Source: Hydractinia symbiolongicarpus
Taxonomy: Eukaryota; Cnidaria; Hydrozoa; Anthoathecata; Hydractiniidae
Reading direction: 5' to 3'
NCBI RefSeq assembly: GCF_029227915.1
Contig: NC_079876.1
Coordinates: 2,606,001 to 2,670,000, forward strand
DNA length: 64,000 nucleotides
Shown: positions 36,149 through 47,966 of the stretch, piece after piece
How the letters are laid out: every line of letters begins with the position of its first letter
Position numbering within the stretch: position 1 is the first letter of the stretch
Translations under genes and position numbers: made by a program
Notes under the pieces: model-generated
Database searches by the model: none
What the model saw: only the letters and a program-made list of their open reading frames with translations
Told to the model about the DNA's origin: nothing

Positions 36149-36351
36149 ATCGTTCGGGAAATGAGTTTACTCCCTGGGTACTTTCTTTGTATACTTTTGA
36201 CTATACGGGCCGAGTCCGGGATTTACGGGAAATCGCAGGTTTTCGTTTGCCGGCGATTAAACTTCTTTTATTCAGCGTCTCATCAAAAATGAAAACATTT
36301 TTGAAAACTACAAGTCTCATGCGTTGTAGTGGTGAAAAAATAATTTAAAAA
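36149..36351 (+). repeat. Exemplar class B monomer (203 bp)
   Basis: A full-length unit chosen as an example of class B. It has gtatacttttgactatac at 41-58 and gggccgagtccggg at 59-72, then gccggcgattaaacttc and cttttattcagcgtctc. Class B is found through most of the window and is the only full-length class from 50,584 onward. Frequent sub-variants differ at a few diagnostic sites: ccggggttta or ccggcgttta for ccgggattta, tatgcggg for tatacggg, gaagtcgcggg with gccggcgttt, and atgggcttta or atgggtttta for atgcgtttta. These diagnostic bases allow HOR units to be followed by eye. Confidence 0.93.
36283..36304. repeat. Conserved dyad in the monomer (exemplar)
   Basis: At monomer positions 135-156 the arms TCAAAAATG and CATTTTTGA are exact reverse complements over 9 bp around an AAAA loop. 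This copy lies in the exemplar class B monomer. The dyad recurs in most monomers; units with catttttaaaaac lose the outer G pairing but keep a 7-bp inner stem. The inner bases are among the least variable of the unit. It is a possible hairpin or protein-binding dyad, but no binding protein can be named. Confidence 0.75.
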
Positions 36352-39300
36352 ATTGTTCGGAAAATGAGTTTACTCCCTGGGTACTTTCTTTGTATACTTT
36401 TGACTATACGGGCCGAGTCCGGCGTTTACGGGAAATGGCGGGTTTTTGTTTGCCGGCGATTAAACTTCTTTTATTCAGCGTCTCATCAAAAATGAAAACA
36501 TTTTTAAAAACTATAAGTCTCATGGGTTTTAGTGGTGAAATAATAATTTAAAAAATCGTTCGGGAAATGAGTTTACATCCAGGGTACTTTCATTACTATA
36601 CGGGCTGAGTCCGGGATTTACGGGAAATCGCAGATTTTCGTTTGCCGGCGATTAAACTTCTTTTATTCAGCGTCCCATCAAATATGAAAATATTTTTGAA
36701 AACTACAAGTCTCATGCGTTTAGTGGTAAAAAAATAATATAAAAAATCGTTCGGGAAATGAGTTTACTCCCTGGGTACTTTATTTGTATACTTTTGACTA
36801 TACGGGTCGAGTCCGGGGTTTACGGGAAATGGCGGGTTTTCGTTTGCCGGCGATTAAACTTTTTTTATTCAGCGTCTCATCAAAAATGAAAACATTTTTG
36901 AAAACTACAAGTCTCATGCGTTTTAGTGGTGAAAAGATAATTTAAAAAATCGTTTTGGAAATGAGTTTACTCACAGGGTACTTTCTTTGTATACATTCGA
37001 CTATACGGGCCAAGCCCGGGATTTACGGGAAATCGCGGGTTTTCGTTTGCTGGCGATTAAACCACTTTCATTAAGCGTCTCATCAAAAATGAAAACATTT
37101 CTGAAAACTACAAGTCTCATGCGTTTTAGTGGTGAAAAAATAATTTAAAAAATCGTTCGGGAAATAAGTTTATTCCCTGGGTGCTTTCTTTGTATACTTT
37201 GGACTATACGGGCCGAGTCCGGGATTTACGGGAAATCGCGGATTTTCGTTTGAGGGCGATTAAACTTCTTTTATTCAGCGTCTCATCAAAAATGAAAACA
37301 TTTTTGAAAACTACAAGTCTCATGCGTTGTAGTGGTGAAAAAATAATTTAAAAAATCGTTCGGAAAAAGAGTTTACTCCCTGGGTACTTTCTTTGTATAC
37401 TTTTGACTATACGGGCCGAGTCCGGCGTTTACGGGAAATGGCGGGTTTTTGTTTGCCGGCGATTAAACTTCTTTTATTCAGCGTCTCATCAAAAATGAAA
37501 ACATTTTTAAAAACTATAAGTCTCATGGGTTTTATTGGTGAAATAATAATTTAAAAAATCGTTCGGGTAATTAGTTTACATCCCGGGTACTTTCATTACT
37601 ATACGGGCCGAGTCCGGGATTTACGGGAAATCGCAGATTTTCGTTTGCCGGCGATTAAACTTCTTTTTTTCAGCGTCTCATCAAAAATGAAAACATTTTT
37701 GAAAACTACAAGTCTCATGCGTTTTAGTGGTGAAAAAATATTTAAAAAAGTCGTTCGGGAAATGAGTTTACTCCATGGGTACTTTCTTTGTATACTTTTG
37801 GCTATACGGGCCGAGTCCGGGATTTACGGGAAATCGCGGATTTTCGTTTGCCGGCGATTAAAATTCTTTTATTCAGCGTCCCATCAAATATGAAAACATT
37901 TCTGAAAACTACAAGTCTCATGCGTTTTAGTGGTGAAGAGATAATTTAAAAAATCGTTTTGGAAATGAGTTTACTCACAGGGTACTTTCTTTGTATACAT
38001 TCGACTATACGGGCCAAGCCCGGGATTTACGGGAAAGCGCGGGTTTTCGTTTGCTGGCGATTAAACCACTTTCATTAAGCGTCTCATCAAAAATGAAAAC
38101 ATTTCTGAAAACTACAAGTCTCATGCGTTTTAGTGGTGAAAAAATAATTTAAAAAATCGTTCGGGAAATGAGTTTACTCACAGGGTACTTTCTTTGTATA
38201 CATTCGACAATACGGGCCAAGCCCGGGATTTACGGGAAATCGCGGGTTTTCGTTTGCCGGCGATTAAACTTCTTTCATTAACCGTCTCATCAAAAATGAA
38301 AACATTTTTGAAAACTACATGTCTCATGCGTTTTAGTGGTGAAAAAAAAAAATAAAAAATCGTTCGGGAAATGAGTTTACTCCCTAGGTACTTTCTTTGT
38401 ATACATTCGACTATACGGGACAAGCCCGGGATTTACGGGAAATCGCGGGATTTCGTTTGCGGGCGATTAAACCTCTTTCATTAAGCGTCTCATCAGAAAT
38501 GAAAACATTTTTGAAAACTACAAGTCTCATGCGTTTTAGTGGTGAAAAAATAATTTAAAAAATCGTTCGGGAAAAGAGTTTACTCCCTGGGTACTTTCTT
38601 TGTATACTTTTGACTATACGGGCCGAGTCCAGCGTTTACGGGAAATGGCGGGTTTTTGTTTGCCGGCAATTAAACTTCTTTTATTCAGCGTCTCATCAAA
38701 AATGAAAACATTTTTAAAAACTATAATCCTCATGGGTTTTAGTCGTGAAATAATAATTTAAAAAATCGTTCGGGAAATGAGTTTACATCCCGGGTACTTT
38801 CATTACTATACGGGCCGAGTCCGGGATTTACGGAAAATCGCAGATTTTCGTTTGCCGGCGATTAAACTTTTTTTATTCAGCGTCTCATCAAAAATGAAAA
38901 CATTTTTGAAAACTACAAGTCTCATGCGTTTTAGTGGTGAAAAAATATTTTAAAAAATCGTTCGGGAAATGAGTTTACTCCCTGGGTACTTTCTTTGTAG
39001 ACTTTTAACTATACGGGCCGAGTCCGGGATTTACGGGAAGGCGCGGGTTTTCTTTTGCCGGCGTTTAAACTTCTTTTATTCAGCGTCTCATCAAAAATGA
39101 AAACAATTTTGAAAACTACAAGTCTCATGCGTTTTAGTGGTGAAAAAATAATTTAAAAAATCGTTCGGGAAATGAGTTTACTCCCTAGGTACTTTCTTTG
39201 TATACATTCGACTATACGGGCCAAGCCCGGGATTTACGGGAAATCGCGGGATTTCGTTTGCCGGCGATTAAACCTCTTTCATTAAGCGTCTCATCAAAAA

Positions 39301-39565
39301 TGAAAACATTTTTGAAAACTACAAGTCTCATGCGTTTTAGTGGTGAAAAAATAATTTAAAAAATCGTTCGGGAAATGAGTTTATTTCCTGGGTGCTTTCT
39401 TTGTATACTTTGGACTATACGGGCCGAGTCCGGGATTTACGGGAAATCGCGGATTTTCTTTTGCCGGCGATTAAACTTCTTTTATTCAGCGTCTCATCAA
39501 AAATGAAAACATTTTTGAAAACTACAAGTCTCATGCGTTGTAGTGGTGAAAAAATAATTTAAAAA
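36352..39565 (+). repeat. 16-mer HOR copy (3,214 bp)
   Basis: Same order as the 15-mer at 25,505, plus a sixteenth monomer (39,363-39,565) with gtttatttcctgggtgc, tttggac, ttttcttttgccgg and gcgttgtagtgg. Thirteen full-length and three short units give 3,215 bp expected, 3,214 found. The next copy follows directly at 39,566. Confidence 0.9.
39160..39362 (+). repeat. Exemplar class A monomer (203 bp)
   Basis: A full-length unit chosen as an example of class A. It has gtatacattcgactatac at 41-58 and gggccaagcccggg at 59-72, often with cctctttcattaagcgtc or cttctttcattaaccgtc further on. The change from gagtccggg to aagcccggg creates a CCCGGG palindrome and a GGGC-CAA-GCCC mini-hairpin that class B lacks. 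Class A is abundant from 1 to about 6 kb and in both superblocks, and is last seen at 50,381-50,583. Confidence 0.92.
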
Positions 39566-42500
39566 ATTGTTCGGAAAATGAGTTTACTCCCTGGGTACTT
39601 TCTTTGTATACTTTTGACTATACGGGCCGAGTCCGGCGTTTACGGGAAATGGCGGGTTTTTGTTTGCCGGCGATTAAACTTCTTTTATTCAGCGTCTCAT
39701 CAAAAATGAAAACATTTTTAAAAACTATAAGTCTCATGGGTTTTAGTGGTGAAATAATAATTTAAAAAATCGTTCGGGAAATGAGTTTACATCCAGGGTA
39801 CTTTCATTACTATACGGGCCGAGTCCGGGATTTACGGGAAATCGCAGATTTTCGTTTGCCGGCGATTAAACTTCTTTTATTCAGCGTCCCATCAAATATG
39901 AAAATATTTTTGAAAACTACAAGTCTCATGCGTTTAGTGGTAAAAAAATAATATAAAAAATCGTTCGGGAAATGAGTTTACTCCCTGGGTACTTTATTTG
40001 TATACTTTTGACTATACGGGTCGAGTCCGGGGTTTACGGGAAATGGCGGGTTTTCGTTTGCCGGCGATTAAACTTTTTTTATTCAGCGTCTCATCAAAAA
40101 TGAAAACATTTTTGAAAACTACAAGTCTCATGCGTTTTAGTGGTGAAAAGATAATTTAAAAAATCGTTTTGGAAATGAGTTTACTCACAGGGTACTTTCT
40201 TTGTATACATTCGACTATACGGGCCAAGCCCGGGATTTACGGGAAATCGCGGGTTTTCGTTTGCTGGCGATTAAACCACTTTCATTAAGCGTCTCATCAA
40301 AAATGAAAACATTTCTGAAAACTACAAGTCTCATGCGTTTTAGTGGTGAAAAAATAATTTAAAAAATCGTTCGGGAAATAAGTTTATTCCCTGGGTACTT
40401 TCTTTGTATACTTTGGACTATGCGGGCCGAGTCCGGGATTTACGGGAAATCGCGGATTTTCGTTTGAGGGCGATTAAACTTCTTTTATTCAGCGTCTCAT
40501 CAAAAATGAAAACATTTTTGAAAACTACAAGTCTCATGCGTTGTAGTGGTGAAAAAATAATTTAAAAAATCGTTCGGAAAAAGAGTTTACTCCCTGGGTA
40601 CTTTCTTTGTATACTTTTGACTATACGGGCCGAGTCCGGCGTTTACGGGAAATGGCGGGTTTTTGTTTGCCGGCGATTAAACTTCTTTTATTCAGCGTCT
40701 CATCAAAAATGAAAACACTTTTAAAAACTATAAGTCTCATGGGTTTTATTGGTGAAATAATAATTTAAAAAATCGTTCGGGTAATTAGTTTACATCCCGG
40801 GTACTTTCATTACTATACGGGCCGAGTCCGGGATTTACGGGAAATCGCAGATTTTCGTTTGCCGGCGATTAAACTTCTTTTATTCAGCGTCTCATCAAAA
40901 ATGAAAACATTTTTGAAAACTACAAGTCTCATGCGTTTTAGTGGTGAAAAAATATTTAAAAAAGTCGTTCGGGAAATGAGTTTACTCCATGGGTACTTTC
41001 TTTGTATACTTTTGGCTATACGGGCCGAGTCCGGGATTTACGGGAAATCGCGGATTTTCGTTTGCCGGCGATTAAAATTCTTTTATTCAGCGTCCCATCA
41101 AATATGAAAACATTTCTGAAAACTACAAGTCTCATGCGTTTTAGTGGTGAAGAGATAATTTAAAAAATCGTTTTGGAAATGAGTTTACTCACAGGGTACT
41201 TTCTTTGTATACATTCGACTATACGGGCCAAGCCCGGGATTTACGGGAAAGCGCGGGTTTTCGTTTGCTGGCGATTAAACCACTTTCATTAAGCGTCTCA
41301 TCAAAAATGAAAACATTTCTGAAAACTACAAGTCTCATGCGTTTTAGTGGTGAAAAAATAATTTAAAAAATCGTTCGGGAAATGAGTTTACTCACAGGGT
41401 ACTTTCTTTGTATACATTCGACAATACGGGCCAAGCCCGGGATTTACGGGAAATCGCGGCTTTCGTTTGCCGGCGATTAAACTTCTTTCATTAACCGTCT
41501 CATCAAAAATGAAAACATTTTTGAAAACTACATGTCTCATGCGTTTTAGTGGTGAAAAAAATAAATAAAAAATCGTTCGGGAAATGAGTTTACTCCCTAG
41601 GTACTTTCTTTGTATACATTCGACTATACGGGACAAGCCCGGGATTTACGGGAAATCGCGGGATTTCGTTTGCGGGCGATTAAACCTCTTTCATTAAGCG
41701 TCTCATCAAAAATGAAAACATTTTTGAAAACTACAAGTCTCATGCGTTTTAGTGGTGAAAAAATAATTTAAAAAATCGTTCGGGAAATGAGTTTACTCCC
41801 TGGGTACTTTCTTTGTATACTTTTGACTATACGGGCCGAGTCCGTCGTTTACGGGAAATGGCGGGTTTTTGTTTGCCGGCGATTAAACTTCTTTTATTCA
41901 GCGTCTCATCAAAAATGAAAACATTTTTAAAAACTATAATTCTCATGGGTTTTAGTCGTGAAATAATAATTTAAAAAATCGTTCGGGAAATGAGTTTACA
42001 TCCCGGGTACTTTCATTACTATACGGGCCGAGTCCGGGATTTACGGAAAATCGCAGATTTTCGTTTGCCGGCGATTAAACTTTTTTTATTTAGCGTCTCA
42101 TCAAAAATGAAAACATTTTTGAAAACTACAAGTCTCATGCGTTTTAGTGGTGAAAAAATATTTTAAAAAATCGTTCGGGAAATGAGTTTACTCCCTGGGT
42201 ACTTTCTTTGTAGACTTTTAACTATACGTGCCGAGTCCGGGATTTACGGGAAGGCGCGGGTTTTCTTTTGCCGGCGTTTAAACTTCTTTTATTCAGCGTC
42301 TCATCAAAAATGAAAACAATTTTGAAAACTACAAGTCTCATGCGTTTTAGTGGTGAAAAAATAATTTAAAAAATCGTTCGGGAAATGAGTTTACTCCGTA
42401 GGTACTTTCTTTGTATACATTCGACTATACGGGCCAAGCCCGGGATTTACGGGAAATCACGGGATTTCGTTTGCCGGCGATTAAACCTCTTTCATTAAGC

Positions 42501-42575
42501 GTCTCATCAAAAATAAAAACATTTTTGAAAACTACAAGTCTCATGCGTTTTAGTGGTGAAAAAATAATTTAAAAA
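39566..42575 (+). repeat. 15-mer HOR copy (3,010 bp)
   Basis: Third complete copy of the 3-kb HOR, the same 3,010 bp as the copy at 25,505 but with the marks of the neighbouring 36,352 copy (gggtaattag, gaagagataattt, ataattctcatggg, ggaaaatcgcag), so it is closer to its neighbour than to the copy in superblock 1. A private change is gagtccgtcgttta at 41,842. Confidence 0.9.
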
Positions 42576-43376
42576 ATCGTTCGGGAAATGAGTTTATTTC
42601 CTGGGTACTTTCTTTGTATACTTTTGACTATACGGGCCGAGTCCGTCGTTTACGGGAAATGGCGGGTTTTTGTTTGCCGGCGATTAAACTTCTTTTATTC
42701 AGCGTCTCATCAAAAATGAAAACATTTTTAAAAACTATAATTCTCATGGGTTTTAGTCGTGAAATAATAATTTAAAAAATCGTTCGGGAAATGAGTTTAC
42801 ATCCCGGGTACTTTCATTACTATACGGGCCGAGTCCGGGATTTACGGAAAATCGCAGATTTTCGTTTGCCGGCGATTAAACTTTTTTTATTTAGCGTCTC
42901 ATCAAAAATGAAAACATTTTTGAAAACTACAAGTCTCATGCGTTTTAGTGGTGAAAAAATATTTTAAAAAATCGTTCGGGAAATGAGTTTACTCCCTGGG
43001 TACTTTCTTTGTAGACTTTTAACTATACGTGCCGAGTCCGGGATTTACGGGAAGGCGCGGGTTTTCTTTTGCCGGCGTTTAAACTTCTTTTATTCAGCGT
43101 CTCATCAAAAATGAAAACAATTTTGAAAACTACAAGTCTCATGCGTTTTAGTGGTGAAAAAATAATTTAAAAAATCGTTCGGGAAATGAGTTTACTCCCT
43201 AGGTACTTTCTTTGTATACATTCGACTATACGGGCCAAGCCCGGGATTTACGGGAAATCACGGGATTTCGTTTGCCGGCGATTAAACCTCTTTCATTAAG
43301 CGTCTCATCAAAAATAAAAACATTTTTGAAAACTACAAGTCTCATGCGTTTTAGTGGTGAAAAAATAATTTAAAAA
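41775..43376 (+). repeat. 801-bp tetramer tandem duplication
   Basis: Copies 41,775-42,575 and 42,576-43,376 are each 801 bp (3 x 203 + 192). The private marks tccgtcgttta, ataattctcatggg, atacgtgccgag and gaaatcacggg occur in both (the first at 41,842 and 42,643). The copies are nearly identical by eye. The opening bases differ (gtttactccctggg against gtttatttcctggg), placing the exchange point near the start of the unit. Confidence 0.9.
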
Positions 43377-44177
43377 ATCGTTCGGGAAATGAGTTTATTT
43401 CCTGGGTACTTTCTTTGTATACTTTGGACTATACGGGCCAAGCCCGGGATTTACGGGAAATCGCGGGTTTTCGTTTGCCGGCGATTAAACTTCTTTCATT
43501 AACCGTCTCATCAAAAATGAAAACATTTTTGAAAACTACATGTCTCATGCGTTTTAGTGGTGAAAAAAAAAAATAAAAAATCGTTCGGGAAATGAGTTTA
43601 CTCCCTAGGTACTTTCTTTGTATACATTCGACTATACGGGCCGAGTCCGGCGTTTACGGGAAATGGCGGGTTTTTGTTTGCCGGCGATTAAACTTCTTTT
43701 ATTCAGCGTCTCATCAAAAATGAAAACATTTTTAAAAACTATAATTCTCATGGGTTTTAGTCGTGAAATAATAATTTAAAAAATCGTTCGGGAAATGAGT
43801 TTACATCCCGGGTACTTTCATTACTATACGGGCCGAGTCCGGGATTTACGGGAAATCGCGGGATTTCGTTTGCCGGCAATTAAACCTCTTTCATTAAGCG
43901 TCTCATCAAAAATGAAAACATTTTTAAAAACTATAATTCTCATGCGTTTTAGTGGTGAAAAAATAATTCAAAAAATCGTTCGGGAAATGAGTTTACTCCC
44001 TAGGTACTTTCTTTGTATACATTCGACTATACGGGCCAAGCCCGGGATTTACGGGAAATCGCGGGATTTCGTTTGCCGGCAATTAAACCTCTTTCATTAA
44101 GCGTCTCATCAAAAATGAAAACATTTTTGAAAACTACAAGTCTCATGCGTTTTAGTGGTGAAAAAATAATTTAAAAA
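43377..44177 (+). repeat. Mosaic monomers within superblock 2
   Basis: Four monomers that combine halves of other units. 43,377 joins a tttggac front to a caagcccggg, ttaaccgtc, acatgtc rear. 43,579 joins a ccctagg, cattcg class A front to a ccgagtccggcg class B rear. The next short unit has a class B front and a gcgggatttcg, cctctttcatt class A rear, yet keeps ataattctcat. The last is class A with gccggcaatt. Several exchanges are stacked in 800 bp. Confidence 0.78.
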
Positions 44178-46569
44178 ATCGTTCGGGAAATGAGTTTATT
44201 TCCTGGGTACTTTCTTTGTATACTTTGGACTATACGGGCCGAGTCCGGGATTTACGGGAAATCGCGGATTTTCGTTTGAGGGCGATTAAACTTCTTTTAT
44301 TCAGCGTCTCATCAAAAATGAAAACATTTTTGAAAACTACAAGTCTCATGCGTTGTAGTGGTGAAAAAATAATTTAAAAAATCCTTCGAAAAAAGAGTTT
44401 ACTCCCTGGGTACTTTCTTTGTATACTTTTGACTATACGGGCCGAGTCCGGCGTTTACGGGAAATGGCGGGTTTTTGTTTGCCGGCGATTAAACTTCTTT
44501 TATTCAGCGTCTCATCAAAAATGAAAACATTTTTAAAAACTATAAGTCTCATGGGTTTTAGTCGTGAAATAATAATTTAAAAAATCGTTCGGGAAATGAG
44601 TTTACATCCCGGGTACTTTCATTACTATACGGGCCGAGTCCGGGATTTACGGGAAATCGCAGATTTTCGTTTGCCGGCGATTAAACTTCTTTTATTCAGC
44701 GTCTCATCAAAAATGAAAACATTTTTGAAAACTACATGTCTCATGCGTTTTAGTGGTGAACAAATATTTTAAAAAATCGTTCGGGAAATGAGTTTACTCC
44801 CTGGGTACTTTCTTTGTATACTTTTAACTATACGGGCCGAGTCCGGGATTTACGGGAAGGCGCGGGTTTTCTTTTGCCGGCGTTTAAACTTCTTTTGTTC
44901 AGCGTCTCATCAAAAATGAAAACAATTTTGAAAACTACAAGTCTCATGCGTTTTAGTGGTGAAAAAATAATTTAAAAAATCGTTCGGGAAATGAGTTTAC
45001 TCCCTGGGTACTTTCTTTGTATACTTTTGACTATGCGGGCCGAGTCCGGGGTTTACGGGAAATGGCGGGTTTTCGTTTGCCGGCGATTAAACTTCTTTTA
45101 TTCAGCGTCTCATCAAAAATGAAAGCATTTTTAAAAACTACAAGTCTCATGGGTTTTAGTCGTGAAATAATAATTTAAAAAATCGTTCGGGAAATGAGTT
45201 TACATCCCGGGTACTTTCATTACTATACGGGCCGTGTCCGGGATTTACGGGAAATCGCAGATTTTCGTTTGCCGGCGATTAAACTTCTTTTATTCAGCGT
45301 CTCATCAAAAATGAAAACATTTTTGAAAACTACAATTCTCATGCGTTTTAGTGGTGAAAAAATATTTTAAAAAATCGTTCGGGAAATGAGTTTACTCCCT
45401 GGGTACTTTCTTTGTATACTTTTAACTATACGGGCCGAGTCCGGGATTTACGGGAAATGGCGGGTTTTTGTTTGCCGGCGATTAAACTTCTTTTATTCAG
45501 CGTCTCATCAAAAATGAAAACATTTTTAAAAACTATAAGTCTCATGGGTTTTAGTCGTGAAATAATAATTTAAAAAATCGTTCGGGAAATGAGTTTACAT
45601 CCCGGGTACTTTCATTACTATACGGGCCGAGTCCGGGATTTACGGGAAATCGCAGATTTTCGTTTGCCGGCGATTAAACTTCTTTTATTCAGCGTCTCAT
45701 CAAAAATGAAAACATTTTTGAAAACTACATGTCTCATGCGTTTTAGTGGTGAACAAATATTTTAAAAAATCGTTCGGGAAATGAGTTTACTCCCTGGGTA
45801 CTTTCTTTGTATACTTTTAACTATACGGGCCGAGTCCGGGATTTACGGGAAGGCGCGGGTTTTCTTTTGCCGGCGTTTAAACTTCTTTTGTTCAGCGTCT
45901 CATCAAAAATGAAAACAATTTTGAAAACTACAAGTCTCATGCGTTTTAGTGGTGAAAAAATAATTTAAAAAATCGTTCGGGAAATGAGTTTACTCCCTGG
46001 GTACTTTCTTTGTATACTTTTGACTATGCGGGCCGAGTCCAGGGTTTACGGGAAATGGCGGGTTTTCGTTTGCCGGCGATTAAACTTCTTTTATTCAGCG
46101 TCTCATCAAAAATGAAAGCATTTTTAAAAACTACAAGTCTCATGGGTTTTAGTCGTGAAATAATAATTTAAAAAATCGTTCGGGAAATGAGTTTACATCC
46201 CGGGTACTTTCATTACTATACGGGCCGTGTCCGGGATTTACGGGAAATCGCAGATTTTCGTTTGCCGGCGATTAAACTTCTTTTATTCAGCGTCTCATCA
46301 AAAATGAAAACATTTTTGAAAACTACAAGTCTCATGCGTTTTAGTGGTGAAAAAATATTTTAAAAAATCGTTCGGGAAATGAGTTTACTCCCTGGGTACT
46401 TTCTTTGTATACTTTTAACTATACGGGCCGAGTCCGGGATTTACGGGAAGGCGCGGGTTTTCTTTTGCCGGCGTTTAAACTTCTTTTATTCAGCGTCACA
46501 TCAAAAATGAAAACAATTTTGAAAACTACAAGTCTCATGCGTTTTAGTGGTGAAAAAATAATTTAAAAA
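44178..46569 (+). repeat. Heptamer block with 993-bp internal duplication
   Basis: Counterpart of 28,515-29,913. The length is 2,392 bp, exactly 1,399 + 993. The mark gaacaaatatttt occurs twice, 993 bp apart (44,759 and 45,752), and 993 = 3 x 203 + 2 x 192. The duplicated part covers the ccggcg or gaaatggcggg unit, a short unit, the gaaggcgcggg unit, the tatgcggg unit and the ggccgtgtcc short unit. Confidence 0.88.
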
Positions 46570-47572
46570 ATCGTTCATGAAATGAGTTTACTCCCTAGGT
46601 ACTTTCTTTGTATACATTCGACTATACGGGCCAAGCCCGGGATTTACGGGAAATCGCGGGATTTCGTTTGCCGGCGATTAAACCTCTTTCATTAAGCGTC
46701 TCATCAAAATGAAAACATTTTTGAAAACTACAAGTCTCATGCGTTGTAGTGGTGCAAAAATAATTTAAAAAATCGTTCGGAAAAAGAGTTTACTCCCTGG
46801 GTACTTTCTTTGTGTACTTTTGACTATACGGGCCGAGTCCGGCGTTTACGGGAAATGGCGGGTTTTTGTTTGCCGGCGATTAAACTTCTTTTATTCAGCG
46901 TCTCATCAAAAATGAAAACATTTTTAAAAACTATAAGTCTCATGGGTTTTAGTCGTGAAATAATAATTTAAAAAATCGTTCGGGAAATGAGTTTACATCC
47001 CGGGTACTTTCATTACTATACGGGCCGAGTCCGGGATTTACGGGAAATCGCAGATTTTCGTTTGCCGGCGATTAAACTTCTTTTATTCAGCGTCTCATCA
47101 AAAATGAAAACATTTTTGAAAACTACAAGTCTCATGCGTTTTAGTGGTGAAAAAATATTTTAAAAAATCGTTCGTGAAATGAGTTTACTCCCTGGGTACT
47201 TTCGTTGTATACTTTTAACTATACGGGCCGAGTCCGGGATTTACGGGAAGGCGCGGGTTTTCTTTTGCCGGCGTTTAAACTTCTTTTATTCAGCGTCTCA
47301 TCAAAAATGAAAACAATTTTGAAAACTGCAAGTCTCATGCGTTTTAGTGGTGAAAAAATAATTTAAAAAATCGTTCGGGAAATGAGGTTACTCCCTGGGT
47401 ACTTTCTTTGTATACTTTTGACTATGCGGGCCGAGTCCGGGGTTTACGGGAAATGGCGGGTTTTCGTTTGCCGGCGATTAAACTTCTTTTATTCAGCGTC
47501 TCATCAAAAATGAAAACATTTTTAAAAACTACAAGTCTCATGGGCTTTAGTGGTGAAAAAATAATTTAAAAA
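46570..47572 (+). repeat. Single copy of the 1,004-bp pentamer
   Basis: Matches the units at 29,914-32,925, including gtagtggtgcaaaa (46,745), at 1,003 bp owing to one A lost in catcaaaatg. Its first monomer is a hybrid: a class A front (ccctaggtac, cattcg, caagcccggg) in place of the tttggac front of the superblock 1 copies. Confidence 0.85.
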
Positions 47573-47966
47573 ATCGTTCGGGAAATGAGTTTACATCCCG
47601 GGTACTTTCATTACTATACGGGCTGAGTCCGGGATTTACGGGAAATCGCAGGTTTTCGTTTGCCGGCGATTAAACTTCTTTTATTCAGCGTCTCATCAAA
47701 AATGAAAACATTTATGAAAACTACAAGTCTCATGCGTTTTAGTGGTGAAAAAATATTTAAAAAAATCGTTCGGGAAATGAGTTTACTCCATGGGTACTTT
47801 CTTTGTATACTTTTGACTATACGGGCCGAGTCCGGGATTTACAGGAAATCGCGGATTTTCGTTTGCCGGCGATTAAACTTCCTTTATTCAGCGTCCCATC
47901 AAATATGAAAATATTTTTGAAAACTACAAGTCTCATGCGTTTAGTGGTAAAAAAATAATATAAAAA

